Program-made: the position numbers and the translations under genes
Assembly: GCA_001695595.3 (NCBI GenBank)
Contig: MBPM02000002.1
Span: 2,207,608 to 2,271,607, forward strand
Length of the DNA stretch: 64,000 bases
Direction: 5' to 3'
Origin: Plasmopara viticola
Lineage: Eukaryota; Oomycota; Peronosporomycetes; Peronosporales; Peronosporaceae
Notes under the pieces: generated by a model
Databases searched by the model: none
Seen by the model: the letters and a program-made list of their open reading frames with translations, nothing else
Told to the model about the DNA's origin: nothing
Part shown: in pieces, positions 33,529 to 45,201 of the stretch
Position numbering within the stretch: the stretch's first letter is position 1
How the letters are laid out: every line of letters begins with the position of its first letter

Positions 33529-36500
33529 CTTGCTGTAAATCAAGTAGGATAATTACCAACTCGGTGGTCACTTCTCTTCAGCGCAACAGTCACAATTTCG
33601 TTCATATAGATCTATGTATTAAGAAACGTGAAGGCAAGCGTGTAAAGACACAATAATGTTCCGCACAGATACTTTCGCAATAAGGTCTGCGTTGGTACTT
33701 CAGGTGTAGCGCAAATTAGCCTCTTCTAGCGGCTTACTGCTAAGTCCGTTTTGACTATTGTGCAGAACTCGCGTGCATGCGTTATTGTCTTTAAATACGT
33801 GCATCAAAGTGAGATTGCTCTCACATCAAGATTTTGCGGAAAACTTGTGGTCAAACGCAATCGCGACAAGTTATAGTTTTGGACTGGTCTGCTTAAGTTG
33901 CGAAAATAGTTTAATTTATTTTTCTTTGTCATTTCGCGACTGCTTAAGACATTATAATGCGTAGCATAATAAAGTTTATTTTATAGACTTTCGCATTGAG
34001 GCATATGTCGATATCAGTCTTTCTTTTGCAATCCAACACATCGTTCTTGCCAGATTAGTAAGGCTTGCTACATGACGGGCCAGTCTTTGTTGTGACCCCT
34101 GCACCTAGTAGTTAAAGCGATATCTGGGTGCACGTAGCTGGCAAGTTCTAATTGAGCACCGATGAACTCTTTGTACGATGACTTGTAACTAAAAATGTCA
34201 TCCTTGCCGCGGCTAGGTCCAAGTTCTCATCCGCACTGTCATATAAGTCATAGTGGCTCTTCATATTTGAATGCACAAACAAATTTACTTTCTTGTTTGC
34301 CTAGTGATGCACGATCCTTTAGGGATGTGGTGAGCCTGAATTTCTAGACAACGCGACCGTAATAATGATCTTGATTTAGTAATCGGCATTTAAGGGCACC
34401 TCATTGCCCATGATATCGATACGATTGATATCGACTCAGAGGTTGGCAATCTCAGCACCACCTGAATCGATTAACAAGCATAGGGGTCACCTTTTCAAAA
34501 ACACACCTTAACAATTACTGAAAACGCACGTACCGGCTTCTGTCAATCTTCTTTTGATTGCAGTAGGACGTTTACACTTTAATACTCGAGGGTTTAATTT
34601 TTTTTTCTCGACACGTATCTCAACGGAGAATCAAAGCTTACGCTAATGACCCCATACAGCAAACAGTCACAATGCCCTCCTGTCTACCCATGCAGTCAAT
34701 TCTAGCAACAAGCGGTTGAAGCCAAAAATCAGTGTTATAATTTTGACTGGCAAGTAAATGTCAATAGTATACATACCGAACCGTTGTGTGTAGACTTGTA
34801 CAATCAGCCGCACCTAATACTCTAAAACAGCCAAAAATAATGTATTGTCGAGTATTTCTTCCTTCTTTCGACGCGTCATGGAGCAAAGTTGCACGAAGCC
34901 AATGTGTGTCAACTTATCGGGTGATACTACTGTGCTTTGTGGCACAAGTCAAGTAATGCTTTTGTAGTATCAGAAAAGCAAGAGAAAATAGGGTCTTGAT
35001 ACCAAGACTAATACCAGCTTTTACCGACAGGCCGATCGCGATGCATGACTTGTATTTGCTCAAGTACAGAGCGAAGATTCATGCCAAAACTTCTGCTTGT
35101 TTAAGCAATAACTATAGCTGTCTGTCTGCCTTTGGAAGCCTTTGAGCCTTAAAAACCTTTCTGGGAACTTTTCGTTACAGGGCATTCACGGCGAACGTTG
35201 TAAGCTAAAGTTCTTGCTTGATCCTGAAAAAGGCAACATACGGCTGCACGAAGATTCAGCGCAATTATGCGTGTCTACACGCGCTTTGTAGATGATCGAT
35301 AAAAAAAATAATCTTTGAAAGTCTTTTATATTGACGAGGTGGCTTGCGTCGATGACGTTGGATTCTAAGCAAAGGCCCAACCTGAACCGAGGCCGCTTAA
35401 ATTTCACTTCAACCAATGATACTTCACGATAATCATGAAATTTAAAAGCTCATCTTCTAGTTGGATGAGAGAAGTGAATGTGATCATGATGTCTGTCTTG
35501 GTGAGGACTGAGTGTCTTCGAACGCTTCAACACTCAAGATCGAATACGGAAAAGGGCACACACATGCAATGCATTGACTAAGGCGGCGTCTCAAACCTTG
35601 ACCGAACTGCAGAGTCAACCAAGAAGTGTCCTTTATATAACCCGAATATGCGTACTGCTTGCGGCCTAGCTTTCTTGGAACCCGTCAAGGTAAGAGAACG
35701 GTAGTGGAAATTTTATAATATTTTCGAGGGATAGACTGTGATCATTAGAGGAGGTTGCAGTATTCGTCTTCATGGATGAACTGTACATTGTTTCGACCAG
35801 AGCAACTTTTCTTTGCACACCCGTCATCTTCGAAAATCTTCAGAGTGGTCATAGATCAAAAATATCCTTCAGGCGGGATGAACAAGAAAAAATTCACCCC
35901 CACAGTCGGCTATGACGAGCAGGAGAATAAAAGTGACCCGCATAGGGGCACCCGACAATGCTTCATTTGTAGTAATACCGGCTAATGCGACCTCTGCGTC
36001 GGGCGTGTCTAAATTGAAGTATTTATCTGGTATGACGACCTCACAGAAACTTGGATATTGCTTCAGCTTTGTCGAGATTCATAAATAAGTTGGAAGGTCG
36101 ATAGGGCTTGCCTCCAAAAGTGTCCGTCCTCATTATACGAATCTTGCTCGCAAGTCTGGCTTGCAGGTTGTCGCGTCAAACGAGATAGCTTTTAGTGAAA
36201 AGTTAATTTTCTTTTCCAATCTGGGGCGTTCAAATTATACGCCAAACGCTTAACAGCCAAAAAAGCAATACGGTGTCATTTTACGAGCACCAATGCTACT
36301 TTGTCACTTTCCGCGAAAAAACATAATCGTTCCTAGGCTCACCAATGAATACACTTCCGATGCTCCTTTAATTAAGTAACGTTCATCGATGTATTGGTCT
36401 CGCACCTGGTTGTGGAAATTTCCCAACGTAATGTAAAGCGTGGCTGAAGCGCTATCGAATGATTGGGCTGATTAATTGTCAAAGCTCTTGATCGTCGTTC

Positions 36501-39500
36501 CAGCAAACTCTGGTAAGTAATAAATTTAGGCGCTTCTGACTCGAGCACTGGATTGAGACTTAAGCTCCTGAAATCCACATGCTAAGACTAGCGCGAGATT
36601 TTTGAAGCTATCCAACCCAATCTTGAGCCGTATTCCGTACCGTCGTTATACTATAGGGATTTTGGTCAGTGAAAAGTCCAGCGCACCCATCTGTGACAAA
36701 CCCATATGGGTGCGGGCTAACAAGGCAGTCACATTGTTTGATGCGATTGCTCTTCCATTTGAGTGATCTATCTCCGGCTGCCTTTACTTACACCTATACG
36801 GTCAAGCGCCTAACCAGTATTAAGTAAAGTGAATCAATCTGTCGGTTATAAAATGTCAAATATAAAAATTTAGCAGTGTCAAGTGCTGCAGGCTATATTG
36901 CGTGAACGACTTAATAATGATCTTAAAAGGCAAAATATTTTGCATGCTATGATTGAGTATCGGCTGGTGCATCAAGGACAAAATCGTGCCGATGCGCTTA
37001 TAAAGATAATTCATCCACTTAAAACGCTTGTCGTGGGAACATTTTGCTGCGCATTGATTTAGATATGGAAAGTTGCACAGTGAGCTAGATCTTCAGCATG
37101 CACGTAAATCCGCACGCAATTTACTGAGACGCGCTTGCCTTTAATCGGTATATTGTGGCCAGAGATCTAGACATGTAAGGCGGCACAAATTGTCTTAGAC
37201 AGAATCGCAATCGCAGCTTAAGGTGCACGACAGTTTTGGAGTCGGTGCATCAATGCACAAATATGTCCATGCAAACACGACACAAATAATTTTGGAAAAA
37301 GATTATCAATTTCTTCATATAAAAGATGCGAGATATGGCACCCATTTTACAGTACAGGGCGTTTCGTCGCGGACGAAGAGTGTCAAAAATCCAGTGCCCA
37401 CTAGCTGATGTCTTGGCCCTTCGCGATCTCGTAAAATCATTTGTCTCTACGCACCGCGAAACAGTATTTTCGTCTCTTTCAAAATTTAGCTAGATCGCTA
37501 TTTTTCTTTGCATAGCATAATTAGAGATATGATTGTTAAGCAATATATTCTAGTGAATGCATTATCGTCCCGCTAAGATTTACATGCTTCAATTGTGTCC
37601 TCATCCGCTTCCATTAGTATTCGCGCGGTGTATACGCGAACAATCATCTGCGTTGCTCTTATAATGGCACTGGGGTTCGCTTAAACCCTCGGACTAAAAT
37701 CTGTCGCCGCGGTTAAATGTGAGACTAAATTTGCATCAATTGAAAGACGGGTTAATGTATTGCGGCAGCACTTAATAAACCCGTGATAACTCAAATTATT
37801 TTATCCCCTTGTTGTATATAAGGCTCACAATACGCCGCTTAGTGATCGCCTCACCCCAAAAGATCATAAGGCATTGGAAACACCTGAGATTAGTAGCCTA
37901 AGTTGTTAATGGGAATTTGCGCATGTATACGCACATGAACGATGTATCAAAAGTCATCTTTAGGCGATCTAATCGTATATTGTCAATCTGTAGAAATAGT
38001 TAGCTCTGAGACTCCATTGATACCAACTAAGATATTTTCTTAGGTCATTGGGACAGGCTTACTTCAATTAAACACCAAAAAATGTTTTAGTGTGTCAAAG
38101 CAGCTTACAGTCCCCGCTTGTTTTAAAGCAGCCACGAGGCTTGATCATTCCTCTAAAAACTGAGAGTCATATCGTCTTGGCATACATCAATCTTCAAACA
38201 ATTTGTTAATATGGTTCGGCTTAACCAGCTATTTGCACAAGTGGTTTGTTGACTGTGCGAATCTCACTGAGCCTCTGTTTCTTCTACTCGCAAAGAGGCT
38301 GAATTAGTGATAGAAAAGTTGACACCGTGATGCCCGTACTAGCAACGTGCACCTGTAACGGCTTCACCGGCGCCATTCTAAATACTTTCGACAACGTCAT
38401 TTCTTTACATTACTGTATCTTGATGAGGACGATCGTAATTGAGTCATTGCACCATAGCTTAAGTAGCTTAGGTATGACAATCCCTTCAAGACAAAAAGTT
38501 ACTGGATATGAAGTACGCACAAAATAGTGTTCAGAGTATATCCTTTACTTCTAACTCTTTGTGGCTTGTAAAGACTATGTACGTTGATAAATGAGTCCCA
38601 CAACTGTTAGATGATTGGTATACCGCGAAATCACTTCGCGATTATGGCAAGTCTGGAGGGCTCAATGCATTTGTCGACACGCACAGTAAAGATTGTAAGT
38701 TGGCCCCTATGCGCTAAGTTGAAGCTCTTCCGACAAGCTAAACACTGAAAAGGACATAACATATGCCAATCTCGATCCCTTAGAGCATTTTTTTTCAATC
38801 TCAAACGATGCTAATTAGGTTTTTGATAGCAGCTCCAGTTGCATCGCTATGATTGGGCAGACGGTAGGCTTTTTAAAGAGGGAAGAGTGGGGAAGTGAAT
38901 ATTATCAGCTTCGGAAATTGCAATTTACCGCTTCGCTTTCACAAACGCTGCTTCAAGTAGTGATAATTATCCTGCTGATGTCAACAGAGGACCATATTGA
39001 GACAGATGGTCAAACGGGAAGTGCTTGATGAAACACTGCGCAGAACGTGCTTTAAAACATCGCATCTCTGTTAACAAGCTACATGTGAATGCGTATGCAC
39101 TTAACAATGCGAGCTACATGTGAATGCGTATGCACTTAACAATGCGAGCTACATGTGAATGCGTATGCACTTAACAATGCGAGGTACGCATGTACAGCTC
39201 TACATTCTTCTGCTTGAAAATATCTTAAGTTCTGCTCATTCTTCGAGGCACAAATACTTATGAGAAGAGTACGGGAAATTCGAAAAAAATTATATAGTCT
39301 GAAACCAATCTTTTTACGCAATCATTTCACCGACCTTGCAAGAAGTTGGCTGAACGCGATACGCAATACAGCGGATGCACTTTCATCGGTCCATGTGAAT
39401 GAAGAGAATTACTGCTATAGAAGGCGACAAACTATAGCTTGACCATCGATATTTGACTATTTCTAAGCAAACTGAAACGTCGTTTCTATTGCATCTTTCA

Positions 39501-42172
39501 CAATCTTCACAATGCCAAAATTGATGCCCCTTATCAGCCTTACCAAGACGATATCAACGCACTCAGTTATGTTGTGGCGCCTTCTTGGACGCATTATGAT
39601 TTTTGAGACTCCGAGTCCCGTGGGATTCCTAAAAATTTCCCTGGAAGTGTTTCTCCACGCTCGACCTTTCTGGTGAGGCAAGATCGGATGCCCGTACAGC
39701 GGCTGATAGTGCTTTCTCGAAGGTTTCCCCACTTCAAATACAAGCCAACCTTTCTGCCTCTGACAAGATTTTGTGCGGTGCTAAAAGTACACAGAAAACC
39801 GTCGTAACTCCGCGCTGAAAACCATCGAATCAACTTTCCTTCTGAAGAGCCCAAAGAGTAGCTTCTAGAAAGTCCTCGTGGTGCACGAAGCAGATGAGTG
39901 CACAGCTCAGCGTCATGGCTTTCAATTGCCGAGCATTACCATCAGGTGGGTCCTCTTTTTTCATAACGGACTCAATATCCAGAGTGTGAGGACACGTACA
40001 AAATGTTTGGCGGTACCCTACGGCAGATGAATCACATACCCCTTCGTTCAGTGTGAAACCTCTATGACCACTAAGACCACCGAATATTTATCCAAAGGCT
40101 GTTTTCACCCTCCTGTACCCAATTATAATGACCTCGCATTCCAGGCCGGATTTCTGGTCATGGAAATATTGAACTTTTTCGTCATTTTTAGTGAGACCTT
40201 GATCGTAACCAACGCATGACGAGGTTTCTATCACATTATTTGGTAGTGATATCTTGTTGTTGGTAATAGGTCATATGACGCTCGAAACACCTACAAATGA
40301 AAATCTATCAATATAGTTTAGTGGCCGTAGTCGTAATTGCTTCGCTAGGTACCATCAACTATAAAGGAATGACCATTTATTTTGAGTTCAGAAAGAAAGA
40401 ACGTGTGAATAAGAATAAGTCTATATATCAAGGGTGAGACTAACTTTAGGAGGCAGGAAATCAGCGGCCTCAACTCGCTTTATTTTCTGCTGTTTTGTTA
40501 TCGTTCTTGTTCACAATAAAAAACCTAAATTCACGCATTCTCGAAGAAATTGCTACGGCTGCCCCCTTCACGATAAGTTTGACAAGTCTAACACCTACTA
40601 AGAATATATATTCTCAAGTGACATGGATGTTAACAGAATTATCGTTATTGTGACTTTTCTGGAGCCTTGGCGTACAATGAGTTAGACGAGAGTTTGACGA
40701 AGCCCTTAGCGCTCATCGCCGTATTCGTCGCCTGAAGTCAAGGTTGTCTGCGGATCACTAAGCAAGCTAGAGCGATAGAGAAGCGCTCCCCACCACGCTG
40801 GAGTGGAGACTCTATCAGAGCCAGTTCTTGCTCGAACGGCGCTTTGGCAAGAAAACCTCCTAGGATTGGTCATGCAAGGCACGAGTGCAGCTGCGGTTGG
40901 TACAGCCTTGATTGATGGTGCAGCCTCATTTACAGAGGCTAATTGTAACGCAAATGCTCCTTTGGAAGCCAAAGCGACCTTTATTGAAGCATCGTTAAAC
41001 AACTCGGCCGGTCGGCACGTTTTTTTGCTGCCTGTTAAATTATTATTTCGACAATACCTTTTTCTATCAACGTCAAAGAGTGATACATGGCACTCCTATG
41101 ATATGCGGTTCAAGGCTTAGCTGAAAAAAATCATACCGGCTTCATGTTAAGGGCTGTTTTTTTCGCCTCGAAAAAATGTTGGAATATACCGAAATGATAT
41201 AGCTCCTGCCTGAATTACTGAGCTGGAATGAGTACGCGTACAAACTTGTAGGCAGATTGAAAATAGAATAAACGTTCAATAACGAGAGGTGCTCGATTTT
41301 CGGACTTGGGCGCTTACCCTATTAATAAAGGCCATCTATTTTGGCCTCCAATTTGGCTGCAGTGAGTTATCAAAACTGAGATCATGGCTGTAATGCTGTA
41401 ATTGTCAACTTTCGAAGTAAAGATTTTCGACTGTTTAGTACGCTAGTTTATCTCTCACACCCCCTACTCCCCAGAACGGATGGCTTGGAAGACATTAGAA
41501 GACGCATATCTGACTTTACGCAGACCGCTCGTGGAGTGATAGACAAATTGACGCACGCAAAAAAATATTTTGGGCATCAAAACAACGCATTAAGTGGGAT
41601 ATCGTAAGCAAATATCGATGTCAAAGTTTTGCAGCACGGTCTAGGAGGATTGGAAGAGGCTGCAGCAGATTAGAGCTAGTTCCCTCATATATGGATTAGG
41701 ACACACAAACCACACCTGTCCAATATATATTTTTTAAAAATTGATTTCGAATTGTGTCTACAACTTATAGGTAAATAAAATATCTAGAAGTGGTTGAAGA
41801 CGGTGTTTGTATGAGATTAGCAAAAAAGCTCATTGAAATGTCACTACAGCTAATTAGGAGCCAGAGTAGGGACTAAGGGGCTCCGCCACACTGAGAGTTA
41901 TCGAAGTCAAGCTAGCAGTCTCGAGAAAAATACTTCACCGCAGTTCAGATGTGACGGTATTTGAAGAGTACAACAAGTAGACAAAGACTTATCGCCAAGT
42001 GTACAAAGGCGCCCAATTAACAGATCGTTCTGGCAACTAATTCTTTTTTAATCAATCTCCCACCGTCTTTATTTTTATAATGCCCTTGCTACGATGATGG
42101 TGTAAAGCGTGTGGTGTACGATAAGCTACTTAAACATGTCTAACATGTATAATATAGTGACCCGGTTGCTAT
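33529..42172. other. 8.6-kb AT-rich gene desert
   Basis: No supported gene. The plus strand around 36880-37035 reads in one frame through L-R-E-R-L-N-N-D-L-K-R and Q-N-R-A-D-A-L, which resembles the end of a retroelement RNase H, but too little remains to classify it. Overlapping frames on both strands at 40706-41120 are open for about 100 codons and look somewhat coding, without a recognisable motif. The tandem repeat at 39077 is the only clear structure. Confidence 0.4.
39077..39181. repeat. 35-bp tandem repeat, three identical units
   Basis: Units at 39077-39111, 39112-39146 and 39147-39181 start AGCTACATGTGAATGCGTAT and are identical. A partial TTAACA from a further unit precedes the array. 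It is probably a minisatellite that may vary in length between isolates. Confidence 0.92.
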
Positions 42173-43318
42173 TCACATCTTACCCAATAAAATAGATACA
42201 AACATGAGCGCTCCAAACCATTTGTTCGAAGTAAACCTTTCTTGCAGGTTGACGGGGTCGTCAAGATTGGCCGTATTCACCTGCCACGTCAAGTGTGCAG
42301 CTCCTCCCGCAAGACCTACAAAAAATGGCCATTCAAGGCCAGCCATGTACCCCGCAGTGCCGAACCCTGCAATCGCAGCAACCGAGAAAAAATTTAACAC
42401 TGGCTTCGTATTATCACCAAACAAGAGCGCAGTCGATCGTATGCCAATTTTCATGTCATCTTTCTTGTCCTGATGAGCGTACAATGTGTCATAGACCAAC
42501 GTCCAAGCCACTCCACCTGCATATAATGGCAGTACAATAGACCAATCGCATGATCCGTGAGCGGCAGCCCATCCCACCAGTGCTCCATGATTGACCGTCA
42601 AGCCCAAGACCAATTGGGGCCAATACGTCACTCTCTTCATTAGCGGATACGTAGCAACCAATGGGAGCGAAGACGCACCTATGGCAACACTGTACCAGTT
42701 CAATTGCAACAAAACTGCCAAAGCAGCCGACAATTGGGCCGCAAGGAACCCCCACGCTTGCGGGTACGTGAGTAAACCCGTAGCGAGAGGTCGCTGATTG
42801 GTGCGTTCGACTTGCTTGTCAAAGTCTTTGTCCCACATGTCGTTAATAGTGCAACCTGCTCCGCGCATGATGAAGGAGCCAACACTTAGGAGTGCTAAGA
42901 GCTTTAAATCGGGAAACTGCCCCGCAGGGGCGGCCATGGAGACGCTCCAAAAGCATGGCCATAAAAGAATAAAAATTGGTGCTGGACGATTCAGTCGAGC
43001 GACTTGAATGTACGGTAGCATCCACTCGGGGGCATGACGTTCAGCCCATGTATCCTTTTCAATGCCGTACGCATCTTTTAAAGGCTTGATTGACAACTGG
43101 TTCTTCGACTTGTCAGACTGAGGCAATGGAGACGTGCTAAAGCTGAACTGTTGATTTGTACTAGTCACGAACGACACACAATACGAAGACGGACATAGTC
43201 TCGTGAAGGGGATGGTGGACACGTGTGTGATACTGGTTCGTCTCGCAGGACGCGATGTGAGCTGACGAACAAGTCGAGGCCGTTCTAGCGCGCGAGCGAG
43301 TAGGAGGCGGGTAGCCAT
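42173..43318 (-). CDS. COQ2: 4-hydroxybenzoate polyprenyltransferase, mitochondrial
   Basis: Joins 4-hydroxybenzoate to a polyprenyl chain in ubiquinone synthesis at the mitochondrial inner membrane. Intronless, 381 residues from ATG 43318. The first 60 residues are rich in Arg, Ser and Thr (LARALERPRLVRQLTSRPAR), a likely presequence, which makes the protein longer than bacterial UbiA. Two prenyl-diphosphate motifs are present: N-D-M-W-D-K-D-F-D near residues 158-168 and Y-D-T-L-Y-A-H-Q-D-K-K-D-D near 276-288. About eight hydrophobic segments follow the UbiA layout. LNRPAPIFILLWPCFWS is the conserved first helix. It is divergent from the zinc finger gene at 43746. Confidence 0.94.
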   Translation of the reverse strand: MATRLLLARALERPRLVRQLTSRPARRTSITHVSTIPFTRLCPSSYCVSFVTSTNQQFSFSTSPLPQSDKSKNQLSIKPLKDAYGIEKDTWAERHAPEWMLPYIQVARLNRPAPIFILLWPCFWSVSMAAPAGQFPDLKLLALLSVGSFIMRGAGCTINDMWDKDFDKQVERTNQRPLATGLLTYPQAWGFLAAQLSAALAVLLQLNWYSVAIGASSLPLVATYPLMKRVTYWPQLVLGLTVNHGALVGWAAAHGSCDWSIVLPLYAGGVAWTLVYDTLYAHQDKKDDMKIGIRSTALLFGDNTKPVLNFFSVAAIAGFGTAGYMAGLEWPFFVGLAGGAAHLTWQVNTANLDDPVNLQERFTSNKWFGALMFVSILLGKM

Positions 43319-43745
43319 GATTTGTTATAATGTTATTAAAACGTGAAATATGATTATTAAAATTAAAATAAAGGAAATATGACAATAGGCGGCTTGTAGA
43401 GTCGCATTCCGAAGTTTTCACTGGAATTCAAGCGATCGTCATCACCAGCTTTGACATTGTCTCAACTTTCGATGCAATTGTCCACCAATTGCCGATATAC
43501 TTTAATGCATTGCTGCATGTTAGAATTTAAAAGCTCTATATTCTTCACAAAGGTCTGGGACAGGTCTTTGGCCGTCTTGCATTTGAAGCAATTTCACGAC
43601 AGAGTTTGAACAAAACATTGGTCACGAAGTTCTTCGCCCCCTCCCCTTCCCTGTTAGGTTTTGCTGATCAGTCAATCAAGCGGACCAAGAGACCAAAGGT
43701 TCAGGTTTCGTCCCGTCAACTGAAATCTGGGAACAGTGCACTTCA
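43319..43745. promoter_or_regulatory. Divergent region between COQ2 and zinc finger gene
   Basis: 427 bp between start codons. The COQ2 side is AT-rich (43320-43385). A pyrimidine-rich run, CGCCCCCTCCCCTTCCC, lies at 43635-43651, about 95 bp before the zinc finger ATG, and may be part of its promoter or 5' UTR. Confidence 0.4.
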
Positions 43746-45201
43746 ATGGAGTGGAATCACTCTCGTTTCCAAGTCCCGAGAGGACAAGCCACGTTTCGGC
43801 ATCAACCTCTTCGGCCTGCACAACCTCGCTGTTGGTACTATGACAATGATGACGACGAGACGCCACAAATGTGGGAGCGGAATGCATCGCCGCCTTCAAA
43901 TGGGTACAACACTGGTAACGGCTCTCCACTGATTCCATCGCTGAAGACAGACACTACGGGACTACATGGCAACAATGGAATTGTACAGGCCTATAGCACA
44001 CTGCAGATGCCACAGCTTGAAGATTCGACCGAGATTCAGTCGTTTTATCTCCTTTCAAATTCAACTTTTCCAGACAATCAAAGTCTTTCGCCACGTTTGC
44101 TACCACCGCCATCTCAATTACCGCAGCAAATCGATCAGCAATATGGGTTACAGCTATCCCAACAATTTTCCGACTTTCCACCCGAAGCAGTCAATTACTA
44201 CCCGCCACCATTGCCAGTTTCTACAGCAAGGCCATCTGTAGATATTTTTCCAGAAGGTACAAAGGATAAATGACAATTTTCGAACGATTCATCTTTATAA
44301 TGACCATGTGTACGTTTCTGTAGGAATCCCAGCCCTTCACAATGTACATACGTCAGTTCCAACACTGCCACCGACTTTAAATGCACTGGAACATGGCCAG
44401 CAATTGCAGTATCAGGTTCCAGGAGAAACTCGCAAAGAAGATGAGAACTCGAGTAACGTTCATACGTCGACTGCAAGCATTTTTAACTATCCACTACCAT
44501 TAGCTACCGACACGGATCCATGTCTTTCGTTGCAGCCAACCCTGGCGCTCCCGATAGGGAGTTTTTCAGCACGACCAAGCATTATTGATGACGAGACCTT
44601 GCCGCCCGATTATTCGCCTGTGATCGCACCAATTAATCGCGCGAAACGAGGAGGCGGATTAAGCGAGCCGTTTACACAGATGGCTTTAAATCAGGAGCCC
44701 AAATTTTTACCGGATAAACGCAAATTGTGCTGTGTCGAAGGGTGCAAAAGTCAAGCTCGAGCCTTTAATCGGTGCAAGCGCCACGGTGGATCCAAGCGCT
44801 GTTCGAATCCAGGGTGTACCAAAAGTGTGCAGAGTCGCGGACTTTGCATTCGCCACGGCGGTGGCTCACGCTGTCAAGAACCTGGCTGCACACGCGCTTC
44901 CCAAAGTCACGGTCGCTGTAAAATGCATGGTGGGGGACGTCCTTGCGTTGTGGCAGGATGTGAGAAGAAGGCGCATTTAAAAAGACTGTGTCGTCGACAC
45001 GGTGGCGGTGCCAAGTGTTGCGTGACAGGATGTGACAAGTGGGCTCAGCGCCAGGGCATGTGCATGACGCACTCCAAGGTGGTGACAGCGCAACCTAGTG
45101 GCCTAACAGACGACCCATTGCTCTACAAAACATCAGCCTCGCTGTCTGCTTTAGACTCGTCCCCGCCTGCATCACTGCAGATATTCGGCGACGAGGTATG
45201 A
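43746..45201 (+). CDS. Five-module CxHGG zinc finger protein (WRKY19-like type), paralog A
   Basis: Probable nuclear regulatory protein. Two exons (43746-44256 and 44324-45201) with a 67-bp GT-AG intron give 462 residues; the join reads ...FPEGIPALHNV. Residues 1-300 are Pro/Gln/Ser-rich and disordered. From about residue 305 to 425 there are five tandem modules of the form C-x4-C-x9-C-x2-H-G-G, for example CSNPGCTKSVQSRGLCIRHG, each probably holding one zinc. The last module ends in T-H-S-K instead of HGG. Oomycete proteins of this kind are often mislabelled WRKY19; there is no WRKY domain here. A paralog lies at 55463-57513 in the opposite orientation. The start is the first ATG in frame, so an upstream exon is possible. 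Confidence 0.88.

Noticed and set aside
33105..33571. Overlapping minus-strand frames
   Set aside because: They recur in the other SINE-like copies (1090-1491, 59623-59838) and are repeat sequence, not genes.
39463..39854. Overlapping minus-strand frames of 86-89 codons
   Set aside because: No motif or family likeness, and the two frames overlap in different phases.
40706..41120. Two roughly 100-codon frames on opposite strands
   Set aside because: Both look partly coding, but the minus-strand one lacks an ATG at its start and neither has a recognisable domain.
43746..45201. WRKY transcription factor
   Set aside because: No WRKYGQK-type motif or WRKY zinc site; only the C-x4-C-x9-C-x2-H modules that are often mislabelled so.
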